A stretch of 64,000 nt of DNA from Lacimicrobium alkaliphilum (GTDB taxonomy: Bacteria; Pseudomonadota; Gammaproteobacteria; Enterobacterales; Alteromonadaceae): positions 620,001-684,000 of the forward strand of contig NZ_CP013650.1 of NCBI RefSeq assembly GCF_001466725.1. Reading direction: 5' to 3'. Positions 55,342 to 64,000 of this stretch are shown one piece after another. The stretch's first letter is position 1; each line of letters begins with the position of its first letter. Both the position numbers and the translations under genes were made by a program. The notes under the pieces were generated by a model that saw nothing but the letters and a program-made list of their open reading frames with translations, did not search any database and was not told the DNA's origin.

Positions 55342-55402
55342 TGACAGATTATCTTATCGAGCAGCAGGTTATCAGTTCGTCACCAGGTCTGGAGGCGTGC
55401 CC

Positions 55403-57463
55403 ATGACCGCCTATCAGCAGGGCCGTATGCATTCTTTGCGGACTCAACTCACATTGATTTCTCTGGCAACCAGTATTCTGATTCTGATTATCATCGCTTT
55501 TGCGTTTGCCAGAGAGCAGCAGCACAGGGCCAGAACTCAGGCTCTTGGTGAACTTAAGACGACCAGTGCGCTGACCCAGGCCACGATCAACAGAGTTTTG
55601 CGCTTCGACATGCCTGAAGTGTTCGATGAGGTCTTTAGTGAACTGCACGTGCATCCAAAGATTAAAGCGGTGGCGATTGTTAACCAACAAGGCCGGTTCT
55701 TATATGGATATGGTAAGCAAAACCGGGACCGGCCGATCAAAGAACTGATGCCCCTGGTCGAACTGGAAAAAGTCAGGCAGGCAGCATCTACGTCACTAAG
55801 CGACTATGTGTTTCATTACAAGCAGGACAGATTGCTTGCTTATGTACCCGTCATTGCTGCTCAGGGCAATCTGATGGCCAATGAGCACTATGTTTTGCTT
55901 ATTGAATATTACCATGCAAGTGGTTTCAGCCAACTGTTTGCAGCCCCTGTAACTGAAGTCTTCGTGCCGTTGGCCCTTATTCTCGGGGTCAGTTGGGGAT
56001 TCTGGTTGCTGTTAAATACCATCATCACCAAACCCATCGGCAGACTGGTAGCCAGAGTCGAGCAGGCCGCTAAAGAGCCCGAGGCGCCGATAAATTTTGA
56101 ACTGCGGACCGGCGGGAGTGAGATTCGTTTGCTGGCAGACGCCCTGGGGAATCTGCATAGAGAACGTCTGGCCTATGAAGACAATATCCGTCAACTGGCG
56201 TATTACGACACCCTCACTGGTCTGGCTAATCGGGTTGCTATTATTGAGCGCCTTGAAGAGTTCTCGGCTCAGCCAGAGGGCTTTGGGGCGGTTATTCTGA
56301 TTGATGTGGATGGCCTGAAAAATATCAATGATGTGCGGGGCTTCAATTACGGCGATCAGGTACTGGTGTATATTGCCAACAAGCTGAGAGACTTAGGAGG
56401 CGAAAAATTGTCAGTGGGCCATCTGGGCTCTGATCTCTTTGTGATTATCTATCCGCCTGATTTTGATGATCCCGATATTGCAATTGCACAGGCAAAACAG
56501 TTTTCTGTAAAGCTGCAGGCTGAATTTCAGGCGCCGGTATGGCTGAAGGACGAATGGTTCAGCATCAATCTATCCATTGGTTTACTGTCTTACCCACAGA
56601 ATCAGGGGCGGGCCGATGATATATTGCGCCATTGTGAAGTGGCAGTGCATCAGGCGAAAGAGAAAGGCGGAAATCAGATTACTCTCTATGATGATCAGTA
56701 TAAGGCCCATCTGGAGCAGAATTTTATTATTCACTCAGGGTTATTAAATGCCTTAAAAGAAGATCAATTGAGTCTGTTTTTACAGGCAAAATATAATGCC
56801 GATACCAGCCTGGCAGGGGCCGAAGCGTTGTTGCGCTGGCAGCACCCTGAAAAAGGTATGATCAGCCCGGGGCTGTTTATTCCCATCGCAGAGAAATCCG
56901 ATCTTATCGTTGACTTAGGTGACTGGATATTAGCTCAGTCACTGGCCTGGCTGGAGTCCACTCCTGTTGAAGACAGCTTTCAGCTATCGGTCAATATCAG
57001 TCCCCGTCAGTTTATGCGGACTGACTTTGTGACCAAGCTGGAAGCTCTGATGGCCAAATATCATACCCGGCCCAGCCAACTGGTGCTGGAGGTGACTGAA
57101 AGCCTGTTTATTGATGATATCGATGAGGTTAAACAGAAAATGCTCAGCCTGACCGAACTGGGCGTGCAATTTTCTATCGATGATTTTGGTACCGGCTACT
57201 CATCTCTGGCTTATATCAGGAGCCTCCCTGTGCAGGAGTTAAAGATAGATCGAAGCTTTATCAGTGAGATTGGCCAGGATAAAGGCGCCAGAGCTTTGGT
57301 GGAAGTGATAGTGGCGATTGCCCGGCATATGGGCTTTCGTATTGTGGCTGAGGGTGTTGAAACCAGGGAGCAGGTTGAACTACTCAACAGCATGGGCGCC
57401 ATGGTGCTTCAGGGCTTTTACTTTGCCAGGCCGCAAGCCGCTTCAGATTGGTCTGTTAAGTAG
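55403..57463 (+). CDS. membrane GGDEF-EAL protein, likely c-di-GMP phosphodiesterase
   Basis: 686 residues from ATG 55403 (GGAGG seven bases upstream). There are membrane helices at about 15-38 and 195-217 around a ~155-residue periplasmic sensor region, then a HAMP-like linker. The GGDEF domain (about 265-425) is degenerate: the signature reads HLGSDLF. The EAL domain (about 435-680) keeps GAEALLRW, the Asp pair in DDFGTGYSSLAYI and KIDRSFI. Cyclase activity is unlikely and hydrolysis of c-di-GMP likely. The binding lipoprotein upstream may feed its periplasmic domain. Confidence 0.9.
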   Translation: MTAYQQGRMHSLRTQLTLISLATSILILIIIAFAFAREQQHRARTQALGELKTTSALTQATINRVLRFDMPEVFDEVFSELHVHPKIKAVAIVNQQGRFLYGYGKQNRDRPIKELMPLVELEKVRQAASTSLSDYVFHYKQDRLLAYVPVIAAQGNLMANEHYVLLIEYYHASGFSQLFAAPVTEVFVPLALILGVSWGFWLLLNTIITKPIGRLVARVEQAAKEPEAPINFELRTGGSEIRLLADALGNLHRERLAYEDNIRQLAYYDTLTGLANRVAIIERLEEFSAQPEGFGAVILIDVDGLKNINDVRGFNYGDQVLVYIANKLRDLGGEKLSVGHLGSDLFVIIYPPDFDDPDIAIAQAKQFSVKLQAEFQAPVWLKDEWFSINLSIGLLSYPQNQGRADDILRHCEVAVHQAKEKGGNQITLYDDQYKAHLEQNFIIHSGLLNALKEDQLSLFLQAKYNADTSLAGAEALLRWQHPEKGMISPGLFIPIAEKSDLIVDLGDWILAQSLAWLESTPVEDSFQLSVNISPRQFMRTDFVTKLEALMAKYHTRPSQLVLEVTESLFIDDIDEVKQKMLSLTELGVQFSIDDFGTGYSSLAYIRSLPVQELKIDRSFISEIGQDKGARALVEVIVAIARHMGFRIVAEGVETREQVELLNSMGAMVLQGFYFARPQAASDWSVK

Positions 57464-57468
57464 TCCGG

Positions 57469-58827
57469 CTACATCAGCATCAGGGTCGCAGTACCTAAAA
57501 AGGCAAAGATGCCCACTACATCGGTAATAGTGGTCAGTATCACACCGCCTGCCAGGGCCGGGTCGATTTTCATCTTCTTAATCAGCAGGGGCAGGGTGGC
57601 CCCGGCCAGACCAGCGGCCACCATATTGATCATCATGGCAAAGGCAATCACGGCGCCAAGCATCAGATCATCTTTCCAAAGGGCTACCACACCGGCGATC
57701 AGCACAGCCCAGATGACGCCATTCAGCGCTCCCACCGCCAGCTCTTTGCCGATCAGCCAGCGACTGTTGCCACCGCTGACATGACCTAATGCCATGCCGC
57801 GGATCACCAGCGTCAGGGTCTGGCTGCCTGCGACACCGCCCATACTGGGTACTATGGTGTTGAGAATAGCCAGTACGGCGAGCTGACTTAAGGTTTCTTC
57901 AAACATATCACTGACCATGGCGGCCAGCAGCGCGGTGACCAGATTTACCCCCAGCCAGATGGAACGTTTCTGAGTACTTTTGAGCACCGGGGCAAAGGTG
58001 TCTTCTTCATCATCCAGACCCGCCATGCTCATCATGCTGTGTTCGGCTTCTTCACGGATAATGTCCACCACGTCATCGATGGTAATGCGCCCCAGCAGAT
58101 GGTTCTCTTTGTCCACTACCGGTGCTGACACCCAGTTGTAACGCTCAAACATTTTCGCTACTTCACCTTCTGGCATATCCACCGGGATGCGCTCGGCGTC
58201 TTCATCCATCAGCTCTTCCACTGTCATATCGGCGGTGGCGGTTAAGAGTCGGATCACCGGTACCAGTCCAATCAACTTGTCATGGCGGTTTACCACATAG
58301 AAGGCATCGGTATCTTCAGGTATCTCTCCTTTTAAACGCAGATAGCGCAGAATGACATCCACTGTTACCTCGGGTCTTAAGGTAATAGTGTCGGTGTTCA
58401 TAATCGAGCCGGCGGTATCTTCACCGAAAGACAGCGCCTGTTCTGCCCGCTGTCTGTCCTGCTCGTCCATGGAGCGCAATACTTCCTGGAAGATGGCATC
58501 CGGCAACCCGCGCAGCAGCTCGGCCAGATCGTCGGTGTCCATGTCTTCCAGCGCATCGGCGAGTTTTTCCGGCATCATCTGGCGGATAATGCCGTTACGC
58601 ACATCTTCTGAGAGCTCTTCGAGAATGTCGCCGTGGAATTCGGGGTCAATCAGTTGCCATAATACGGCGCGGCTTCTGGCCGGGGTGGACTCGAGCAAAA
58701 ACGCCACGTCCGGGGCCGGCATATGGTGCAGCATCTTGCGCACATGCACATACATACCGCTGCTCAGGGCATTATTGATGGTCTGAAGCTGTTGGTACGG
58801 AGATTGACTCTCGAAGGCTTGTTCCAT
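57469..58827 (-). CDS. mgtE: magnesium transporter MgtE
   Basis: 452 residues in the standard order: N-terminal superhelical domain (about 20-130), two CBS domains (about 135-255), a plug helix and five membrane helices (about 285-450). The pore helix motif PSMGGVAGSQTLTLVIRG is intact. It admits Mg2+ and closes when cytoplasmic Mg2+ is high. Six bases separate its stop from that of the EAL gene. Confidence 0.95.
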   Translation of the reverse strand: MEQAFESQSPYQQLQTINNALSSGMYVHVRKMLHHMPAPDVAFLLESTPARSRAVLWQLIDPEFHGDILEELSEDVRNGIIRQMMPEKLADALEDMDTDDLAELLRGLPDAIFQEVLRSMDEQDRQRAEQALSFGEDTAGSIMNTDTITLRPEVTVDVILRYLRLKGEIPEDTDAFYVVNRHDKLIGLVPVIRLLTATADMTVEELMDEDAERIPVDMPEGEVAKMFERYNWVSAPVVDKENHLLGRITIDDVVDIIREEAEHSMMSMAGLDDEEDTFAPVLKSTQKRSIWLGVNLVTALLAAMVSDMFEETLSQLAVLAILNTIVPSMGGVAGSQTLTLVIRGMALGHVSGGNSRWLIGKELAVGALNGVIWAVLIAGVVALWKDDLMLGAVIAFAMMINMVAAGLAGATLPLLIKKMKIDPALAGGVILTTITDVVGIFAFLGTATLMLM

Positions 58828-58988
58828 GGTCCCTTATGCAACTTATTGATTTTCAGCTTAGTTTAGTGGATGTGAACGCGGAGATCAGCAGTTATCTGAG
58901 TCTGATTAGTGACTAAAGTACCATGGTTATTTATGGCCGGTAACGGTAAAGTCTGCGCAGGACATTTATTTACGACCGTTGTACTGGA

Positions 58989-59900
58989 ATGGAAAACTTT
59001 TTCCTTGTTCTGATCTATCTGTTGATCGGCACGCAATTGCGCCGGGTCAGGCAGTTTCCGGCTGAGACCGGTATTGTCCTGAACCAGTATGTGCTTTATG
59101 TGGCCCTGCCGGCACTGGTGCTGCAAAAAATGCCATTACTGGAATTTTCCGCTCAGCTATGGATGCCCGCCGTATTGCCCTGGATGTTGTTGCTGATCAC
59201 CGCCGGGGCGGTGTTGCTGGCCGGTAAGCTATGGAACTGGGAGCGCGGCGTGATTGGCGCACTGTTGGTGGTTCTGCCGCTGGGTAATACTTCATTTCTC
59301 GGTTTTCCCATGGTCGAAGCCTTCTACGGCGATACCGGTTTGCCCTTTGCAATTATCTACGATCAGGCCGGTTCGTTTCTGGCCCTTGCTACCTATTCCA
59401 CCATTCTGGCTGCCTGGTTTAATCCTGCAACGGAAAAGCCGGGGGGCAAACAGATCCTGGCCAAGGTGCTGTTGTTCCCGGCCTTTATCGCCATGCTGCT
59501 GGGCCTGGCATTAAAAGGCTGGAGTTACCCGCCTTTTATGGAATTGTTGCTGGACTCTCTGGCCTCTACCCTGGTACCTGTAGTGATGATTGCGGTGGGC
59601 TTTCAGTTCCGCCTGCAACTGGATGGCGGGCAGAGTGCGCCATTGGCCTTTGCACTGGTATTTAAACTTGTGCTGATGCCGGTAATGGCACTGGGACTAT
59701 TATGGCTGTTCCAGCCGCATCCCCTGTTAATTCAGGTGGCGGTATTTGAAGCGGCCATGCCGCCTATGGTTTCTGCGGGTGCACTGGCCATAGGCGCGGC
59801 GCTGGCGCCGAGATTTGTGGCGGCGCTTATTGGCCTTGGACTGTTTTGCAGTTTTCTGACCCTGCCGCTATGGTACTGGCTGTTAGGGGCGCTACAATAG
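58989..59900 (+). CDS. AEC family (auxin efflux carrier-like) permease
   Basis: 303 residues with about ten membrane helices in two halves. Family motifs are LNQYVLYVALPALVL, GNTSFLGFPMVEAFYG, YDQAGSFLALATYS and the C-terminal FEAAMPPMVSAGALAIG. AEC proteins move organic acids or similar solutes; the substrate is unknown. It is 30 bases upstream of rluF on the same strand. Confidence 0.88.
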   Translation: MENFFLVLIYLLIGTQLRRVRQFPAETGIVLNQYVLYVALPALVLQKMPLLEFSAQLWMPAVLPWMLLLITAGAVLLAGKLWNWERGVIGALLVVLPLGNTSFLGFPMVEAFYGDTGLPFAIIYDQAGSFLALATYSTILAAWFNPATEKPGGKQILAKVLLFPAFIAMLLGLALKGWSYPPFMELLLDSLASTLVPVVMIAVGFQFRLQLDGGQSAPLAFALVFKLVLMPVMALGLLWLFQPHPLLIQVAVFEAAMPPMVSAGALAIGAALAPRFVAALIGLGLFCSFLTLPLWYWLLGALQ

Positions 59901-59930
59901 CGGCTCGTTTGGGTATGGCAGGACCAGCAA

Positions 59931-60674
59931 GTGAGTGAAGTCAGGTTAATCAGGTTAAATAAATTTATCAGTGATTCGGGCTATTGTTCGCGCCGTGAAG
60001 CGGACAAACTGATTGAACAGGGCAAAGTCACCATCAATGGCGTGGTGCCTGAACTGGGCACTAAGGTGGCCCCGGGCGATAGCGTTGAGGTCAATGGTAG
60101 ATCCATCGGCAGCAGCGCCGCCGATAAATCAGACCGGGTGTATATCGCCTATCACAAGCCGCCGGGCATTATCTGCACCACTGAGCGAAATGTACGGGGT
60201 AATATCGTCGATGCCATCAACCATCCCCAGCGTATTTTCCCGATTGGCAGACTGGATAAAGACTCTGAAGGTCTGATTCTGCTCACTACAGATGGTGATA
60301 TCGTCAATAAAATTCTGCGTGCCGGCAATCGTCATGAAAAAGAGTATATTGTCACCGTCAACCAGCCTGTCAGTGAGCGGTTTGTGCGCCAGATGAGCAA
60401 AGGCGTGCCCATATTAGGCACCGTCACCCAGCCCTGTCAGGTGATCCCGCAAAGCCGTTTTGTGTTTAAGATTATTCTTACTCAGGGCCTGAACCGCCAG
60501 ATCCGCCGTATGTGCGAATTCCTGGACTATGAAGTGACCAGACTAAAGCGCGTGCGGATTATGGATATTAATCTTGGCAATCTTAAGGCTGGAAAATGGC
60601 GTAATTTAACGGACCAGGAAATGGCCCGCATTAATCAGGCAGTACAACATTCTAAAAAGACGGTGGATGAGTGA
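59931..60674 (+). CDS. rluF: 23S rRNA pseudouridine synthase RluF
   Basis: 247 residues. An N-terminal S4 domain (LNKFISDSGYCSRREADKLIEQG) is followed by the RsuA-family catalytic core with the Asp in FPIGRLDKDSEGLILLT. The specific stretches NKILRAGNRHEKEYIVTV, MSKGVPILGTVTQPC and GLNRQIRRMCEFLDYEV match RluF (U2604). It is shorter than the E. coli protein because the basic C-terminal tail is missing. The stop codon runs straight into the GAGTTAG array. Confidence 0.9.
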   Translation: MSEVRLIRLNKFISDSGYCSRREADKLIEQGKVTINGVVPELGTKVAPGDSVEVNGRSIGSSAADKSDRVYIAYHKPPGIICTTERNVRGNIVDAINHPQRIFPIGRLDKDSEGLILLTTDGDIVNKILRAGNRHEKEYIVTVNQPVSERFVRQMSKGVPILGTVTQPCQVIPQSRFVFKIILTQGLNRQIRRMCEFLDYEVTRLKRVRIMDINLGNLKAGKWRNLTDQEMARINQAVQHSKKTVDE

Positions 60675-60770
60675 GTTAGGAGTTAGGAGTTAGGAGTTAG
60701 GAGTTAGGAGTTAGGAGTTAGGAGTTAGGAGTTAGGAGTTAGGAGTTAGGAGTTAGGAGTTAGGAGTTAG
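60673..60770 (+). repeat. perfect (GAGTTAG)14 heptanucleotide array
   Basis: 98 bases, 14 exact copies, beginning inside the rluF stop codon. 42 bases separate it from the second array. Confidence 0.97.
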
Positions 60771-60812
60771 GAAAAATTTTGACTAATCAAACACCTGAGT
60801 CAAGCTTTTTCT

Positions 60813-60889
60813 GCCTCACGCCTCACGCCTCACGCCTCACGCCTCACGCCTCACGCCTCACGCCTCACGCCTCACGCCTCACGCCTCAC
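60813..60889 (+). repeat. perfect (GCCTCAC)11 heptanucleotide array
   Basis: 77 bases, 11 exact copies, ending directly at the stop codon of the convergent npr gene (60890-60892). Read on the minus strand the unit is GTGAGGC, which matches the other array's GTTAGGA at five of seven positions. Confidence 0.97.
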
Positions 60890-61171
60890 TCACTGCTCTT
60901 CATTAAACTTCTTCTGAATCAGCTGTTCTACGGCGGCCATGGCCGCTTCGGCGTCCTGGCCTTCGCTGACTACCCTGACTTCCTTGCCCATGCTGCTTTC
61001 CAGCATCATCAGGCCCAGTACACTGGTGGCAGACGCGGATTTATCGCCCTGATGGATGGTGACTTCGGCATCAAACTGATTGGCCAGTTTGGCCAGTTGA
61101 GTGGCGGCTCTGGCGTGCAGCCCGAGCTTATTCTGGATCAGCAGGATCTTTTCCAGTTTATCGGTACTCAT
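60890..61171 (-). CDS. ptsO: HPr-like phosphocarrier NPr of the nitrogen PTS
   Basis: 93 residues. The phosphorylated His19 lies in [17 protein letters not shown] and the regulatory region [13 protein letters not shown] is present. NPr carries phosphate from PtsP (EI-Ntr) to PtsN. It starts inside the last codons of rapZ (four-base overlap) and is the last gene of the rpoN cluster. Confidence 0.92.
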   Translation of the reverse strand: MSTDKLEKILLIQNKLGLHARAATQLAKLANQFDAEVTIHQGDKSASATSVLGLMMLESSMGKEVRVVSEGQDAEAAMAAVEQLIQKKFNEEQ

Positions 61172-62016
61172 TCCCGCGATAACTCCCGGTGCCGGATCTG
61201 CACATCAGGGTGTACCGCGCGAAAGGTTCTGGCCAGGCTCTCTGCCACATACACTGAGCGATGCTGGCCTCCTGTACAGCCGATGGCAATGGTCACATAA
61301 CTGCGGTTATTGCGCTCGAGATGCGGCAGCCAGGTGGAGATCAAATTCTGTATCTGCCAGATAAATTTGGTGACGATGGCCTGTGAGCCGAGAAAGGTTT
61401 CTACCTGCGGATCTAACCCGGTCAGGTGTTTGAGCTCTGGTTCCCAGTGGGGATTTGGCAGAAAGCGGGCGTCAAATACGTAGTCGGCATCTTTAGGAAT
61501 ACCGTGTTTAAAGCCAAAGGACTCAAATACCAGCACCAGACGCGAGCTTTTCTTGCCCAGAATACGTTCACGCACCAGTTCGGCCAGTTGGTGTACTGAC
61601 AGTTCACCGGTATCGATATAAAGATCGGCGCGTTCGGCGATAGGGGCCAGTAACACCGCTTCAGACTGGATGGCGTCAGTCAGGGACTTACTGCGCTTGG
61701 ACAGAGGATGCAGACGGCGGGTTTCGCTGAAGCGCTTGATCAGCACATCGTCGCTGGCATCTAAGTATAAAATCATCAGTTCCCAGGTGGCAGGCAGGTA
61801 ATCGAGTATCTCTACCAGCTCTTCGGGATCTTTGGGCAGGTTACGTACATCAATGCTCACTGCTACCTGATCGTATTCATCCACCACTGTATGGGTGAGG
61901 GTGGGCAGCAGGTTGACCGGAATATTATCCACACAGTAGTAGCCCAGGTCCTCCAGAGAGCGCAGCACGATGGATTTACCGGAGCCGGAGCGGCCACTGA
62001 TGATAATGAGTTTCAC
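61168..62016 (-). CDS. rapZ: RNase adapter protein RapZ
   Basis: 282 residues. Walker A is SGRSGSGKS at the N-terminus, then DNIPVNLLP. The C-terminal domain carries [14 protein letters not shown]. RapZ delivers the sRNA GlmZ to RNase E and senses glucosamine-6-phosphate in enterobacteria. It has four-base overlaps with ptsN upstream and npr downstream. Confidence 0.96.
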   Translation of the reverse strand: MKLIIISGRSGSGKSIVLRSLEDLGYYCVDNIPVNLLPTLTHTVVDEYDQVAVSIDVRNLPKDPEELVEILDYLPATWELMILYLDASDDVLIKRFSETRRLHPLSKRSKSLTDAIQSEAVLLAPIAERADLYIDTGELSVHQLAELVRERILGKKSSRLVLVFESFGFKHGIPKDADYVFDARFLPNPHWEPELKHLTGLDPQVETFLGSQAIVTKFIWQIQNLISTWLPHLERNNRSYVTIAIGCTGGQHRSVYVAESLARTFRAVHPDVQIRHRELSRE

Positions 62017-62456
62017 ACTATGGCCTCGTACAGTTCCTGATTGGTTTTAGCGTGGCGTAAGCGTTTTACCACGTCCTTGTCATTGAGTTTGGCGGCGATG
62101 GTGGCCAGGGTCTGCAAGTGGCCCTGGGCTTGTTCTTCAGGCACTAAAATGGCGAAGAAAATATCCACCGGCTGGTTGTCGATGGCGTCATAGGCCACGG
62201 GCCCGTCACTGGTGATCAGCACGGCCATGACTTTGTCCAGCCCGGCCAGGCGGCCATGGGGAATGGCAATGCCATTGCCAATGCCTGTGCTGCCCATTTT
62301 TTCGCGGCATAGCAGGCTGGTAAGAATAGGGTCGAGGTCAATGTCGGGCAGATGTTGATCGGCCACATCGCTGATGGTCTCGAAGATGCGTTTCTTGCTG
62401 GTGCCCTGAACTGCACAGATGGTGCAGTCAGGGGTCAGGATGTCTTTAATTTCCAT
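62013..62456 (-). CDS. ptsN: PTS IIA-like nitrogen regulatory protein PtsN
   Basis: 147 residues. The active His67 is in [10 protein letters not shown], and the fructose-IIA fold motifs [18 protein letters not shown] are present. Its phosphorylation state adjusts potassium uptake and nitrogen/carbon balance. It lies between hpf (12-base gap) and rapZ (overlap). Confidence 0.95.
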   Translation of the reverse strand: MEIKDILTPDCTICAVQGTSKKRIFETISDVADQHLPDIDLDPILTSLLCREKMGSTGIGNGIAIPHGRLAGLDKVMAVLITSDGPVAYDAIDNQPVDIFFAILVPEEQAQGHLQTLATIAAKLNDKDVVKRLRHAKTNQELYEAIV

Positions 62457-62468
62457 GCGGAGTCAGTT

Positions 62469-62756
62469 TTAGTGTCGCTTGATCTTTTCTTTGTGTTTGA
62501 TCACCTGTCGGTCAAGCTTGTCGATCAGGCCATCAATAGCGGCGTACATATCAGTGTGTTCGGAAGTGGCAAAGACTTCCGCGCCATGCAGGTGCAGTGT
62601 CGCTTCGGCTTTCTGATTGAGCTTTTCGACGTTCAGTATCACATGCACATTATTGATATGATCGAAATGTCGCTCCAACTTTGTAAACTTTGAGTCAACG
62701 TAATCTCGAAGAGAGTCGGTAATTTCAACGTGGTGTCCAGTAAGGTTGATTTGCAT
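62469..62756 (-). CDS. hpf: short ribosome hibernation promoting factor
   Basis: 95 residues with the beta-alpha-beta-beta-beta-alpha fold: INLTGHHVEITDSLRDYVDSKF and AEVFATSEHTDMYAAIDGLIDKL. The basic C-terminus and short length identify the short HPF form that supports 100S dimers together with RMF. It lies 22 bases after rpoN. Confidence 0.92.
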   Translation of the reverse strand: MQINLTGHHVEITDSLRDYVDSKFTKLERHFDHINNVHVILNVEKLNQKAEATLHLHGAEVFATSEHTDMYAAIDGLIDKLDRQVIKHKEKIKRH

Positions 62757-62778
62757 AATGCCTCTTCCTCTTGTTCGC

Positions 62779-64000
62779 CTATAACAGGCTTTTGCGTTGG
62801 TTGGACGGGGGAATCGACAGGGATTCCCGGTATTTTGCTATTGTTCGCCGGGCAACTTTAATACCTTGCTCGGCCAACAACTGTGCAATTTTGCTGTCGC
62901 TCAGGGGTTTGGCGGGTTTTTCTGCCGCCACCAGTTTTTTGATCAGAGCACGAATGGCGGTGGAGGAACATTCGCCGCCGCTTTCTGTGGCCACATGGCT
63001 GGAAAAGAAATACTTGAGCTCAAAAATGCCTCTTGGTGTGTGCATATATTTCTGCGTGGTCACTCTGGAGATGGTGGACTCGTGCATATCCACCATTTCA
63101 GCAACATCGTTGAGCACCATAGGCTTCATGGCCTCGGGGCCGTATTCGAAAAAGCCCTGTTGCTGCTGCACAATACAGTTTGCCACTTTCAGCAGGGTGT
63201 CATTGCGGCTTTCCAGGCTTTTAATAAACCACTTGGCTTCCTGCATATGGGAGCGGATAAACTGGCTGTCGCTGGCGTTCCTGGTATTCTTGCTCATCGC
63301 CGCGTATTGCTGATTGATACTCAGTTTAGGCAAGCTGTCGGGATTCAGTTCTACGGTCCAGCGGCCATTTTTCTTGGCTACCGATACATCGGGGATCACA
63401 TATTCCGGTTCACTGGTAGCGATGGCACTGCCTGGCCTGGGGTTCAGGGTTTGTAATAAACGTAAGGCTTCACGCAGTTCATCCTCTTTAAGCCGGGCTT
63501 TGCGCATCAGGGTGCGGTAATCTTTGCTGGCCAGCAGATCACTGTATTCGAGGATCAGTGATTTTGCCTGCTCCAGCCATGGCGTTTCAGGGGGGAACTG
63601 ACGTAATTGTACCAGCAGGCATTCCTGTACGCTGCGACTGCCGACGCCAACAGGGTCGAACATCTGAATGCGTTTAAGTACACAATCTACTTCATCCAGT
63701 TCTACTTCTTCATTGTCCAGGCTTTGCAGGATGTCTTCAGTGGTGACGGTCAGATAACCGACATCGTCAATAGAGTCGATAATGGCCATGGCAATGGCCT
63801 GGTCGGTGTCACTGAAATGGGTCAGACGCATTTGCCAGAGCAAATGATCCTGAATGCTGTCCGAGGTTTCCCCCTGATAGATATTGTCATCGGCGGCACT
63901 GACCGCAGAAGAACCGGGTGCCGATGAGGCGCTGTAATATTCATCCCAGGTAGTATCCATCGGCAGATCTTCGGGCAACTCCTGCTTTTCCAGGGCTTCG
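62779..64000 (-). CDS. rpoN: RNA polymerase sigma-54 factor, partial (N-terminus beyond right edge)
   Basis: The frame is open to position 64000, so about 407 codons are seen and the N-terminal activator region is missing. The core-binding domain has [20 protein letters not shown] and DDVGYL; the HTH region and the C-terminal RpoN box [10 protein letters not shown] are complete. Sigma-54 directs transcription from -24/-12 promoters with enhancer-binding proteins. It heads the hpf-ptsN-rapZ-npr cluster. Confidence 0.96.
   Translation of the reverse strand, partial: EALEKQELPEDLPMDTTWDEYYSASSAPGSSAVSAADDNIYQGETSDSIQDHLLWQMRLTHFSDTDQAIAMAIIDSIDDVGYLTVTTEDILQSLDNEEVELDEVDCVLKRIQMFDPVGVGSRSVQECLLVQLRQFPPETPWLEQAKSLILEYSDLLASKDYRTLMRKARLKEDELREALRLLQTLNPRPGSAIATSEPEYVIPDVSVAKKNGRWTVELNPDSLPKLSINQQYAAMSKNTRNASDSQFIRSHMQEAKWFIKSLESRNDTLLKVANCIVQQQQGFFEYGPEAMKPMVLNDVAEMVDMHESTISRVTTQKYMHTPRGIFELKYFFSSHVATESGGECSSTAIRALIKKLVAAEKPAKPLSDSKIAQLLAEQGIKVARRTIAKYRESLSIPPSNQRKSLL

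Noticed and set aside
60673..60889. CRISPR array
   Set aside because: The 7-base units have no spacers, and no cas genes are present.
60779..61300. 173-residue plus-strand frame with LTPHASR repeats
   Set aside because: It is a translation of the GCCTCAC array followed by antisense of npr and rapZ.

Overview
The window is about 64 kb of a Gram-negative, gammaproteobacterial chromosome of moderate GC. It carries arcB next to gltBD, the rpoN-hpf-ptsN-rapZ-npr cluster, erpA, tyrS beside an M23 peptidase, a TonB-dependent receptor sugar locus, a PEP-CTERM protein and a chromosomal TraT homologue. Together these suggest the order Alteromonadales (Alteromonadaceae-like, marine or saline). I make no species call. 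No tRNA, rRNA, complete insertion sequence, prophage or CRISPR array was found.

Layout. 1-5150 is an accessory region: a DUF4238 gene cut by the left edge, a decayed second copy of the 3' half of hemJ, a hydrolase-PadR-HAAS operon with a near-consensus promoter, and a GST-arr-VOC detoxification/resistance operon. 5151-19511 is mostly housekeeping: hemJ, a ClC chloride transporter, erpA, a TPR/Asp-hydroxylase protein, a secreted subtilase, a long PLP enzyme, an Lrp regulator, an M23 peptidase, tyrS and a TraT-like lipoprotein. 19642-28018 is one long minus-strand stretch: a five-gene operon ending in an FAD oxidase, then ahcY with adenosine kinase, then mtnN-cobD-btuF. 28294-33577 holds small accessory genes and a CcdAB toxin-antitoxin pair. 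33578-34018 is a mosaic of intergenic repeats. 34019-42962 is gltD, gltB and arcB.

43054-54391 is a carbohydrate utilisation locus: a lipoprotein glycosidase, a TonB receptor, a LacI regulator, a periplasmic binding protein, a beta-phosphoglucomutase with a frameshift at a G6/C6 tract, a GH65 phosphorylase and an MFS sugar transporter. Three copies of the palindrome TGCAATCGATTGCA stand before its transcription units and tie them into one LacI-type regulon. 54475-57463 pairs an NMT1-type substrate-binding lipoprotein with a membrane c-di-GMP phosphodiesterase. 57469-64000 holds mgtE, an AEC permease, rluF and the PTS-Ntr/rpoN cluster, which runs off the right edge.

The most unusual structure is the convergent rluF/npr junction. 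It consists almost wholly of two perfect heptanucleotide arrays, 14 copies of GAGTTAG and 11 copies of GCCTCAC. Each abuts a stop codon, and they are related to one another in inverted orientation (5 of 7 positions). A two-copy trace of the second heptamer lies in another convergent junction at 48904-48917. Other points of interest are the hemJ remnant, an ArcB that lacks one of the two redox cysteines, the pgmB frameshift and the binding-protein/EAL signalling pair.
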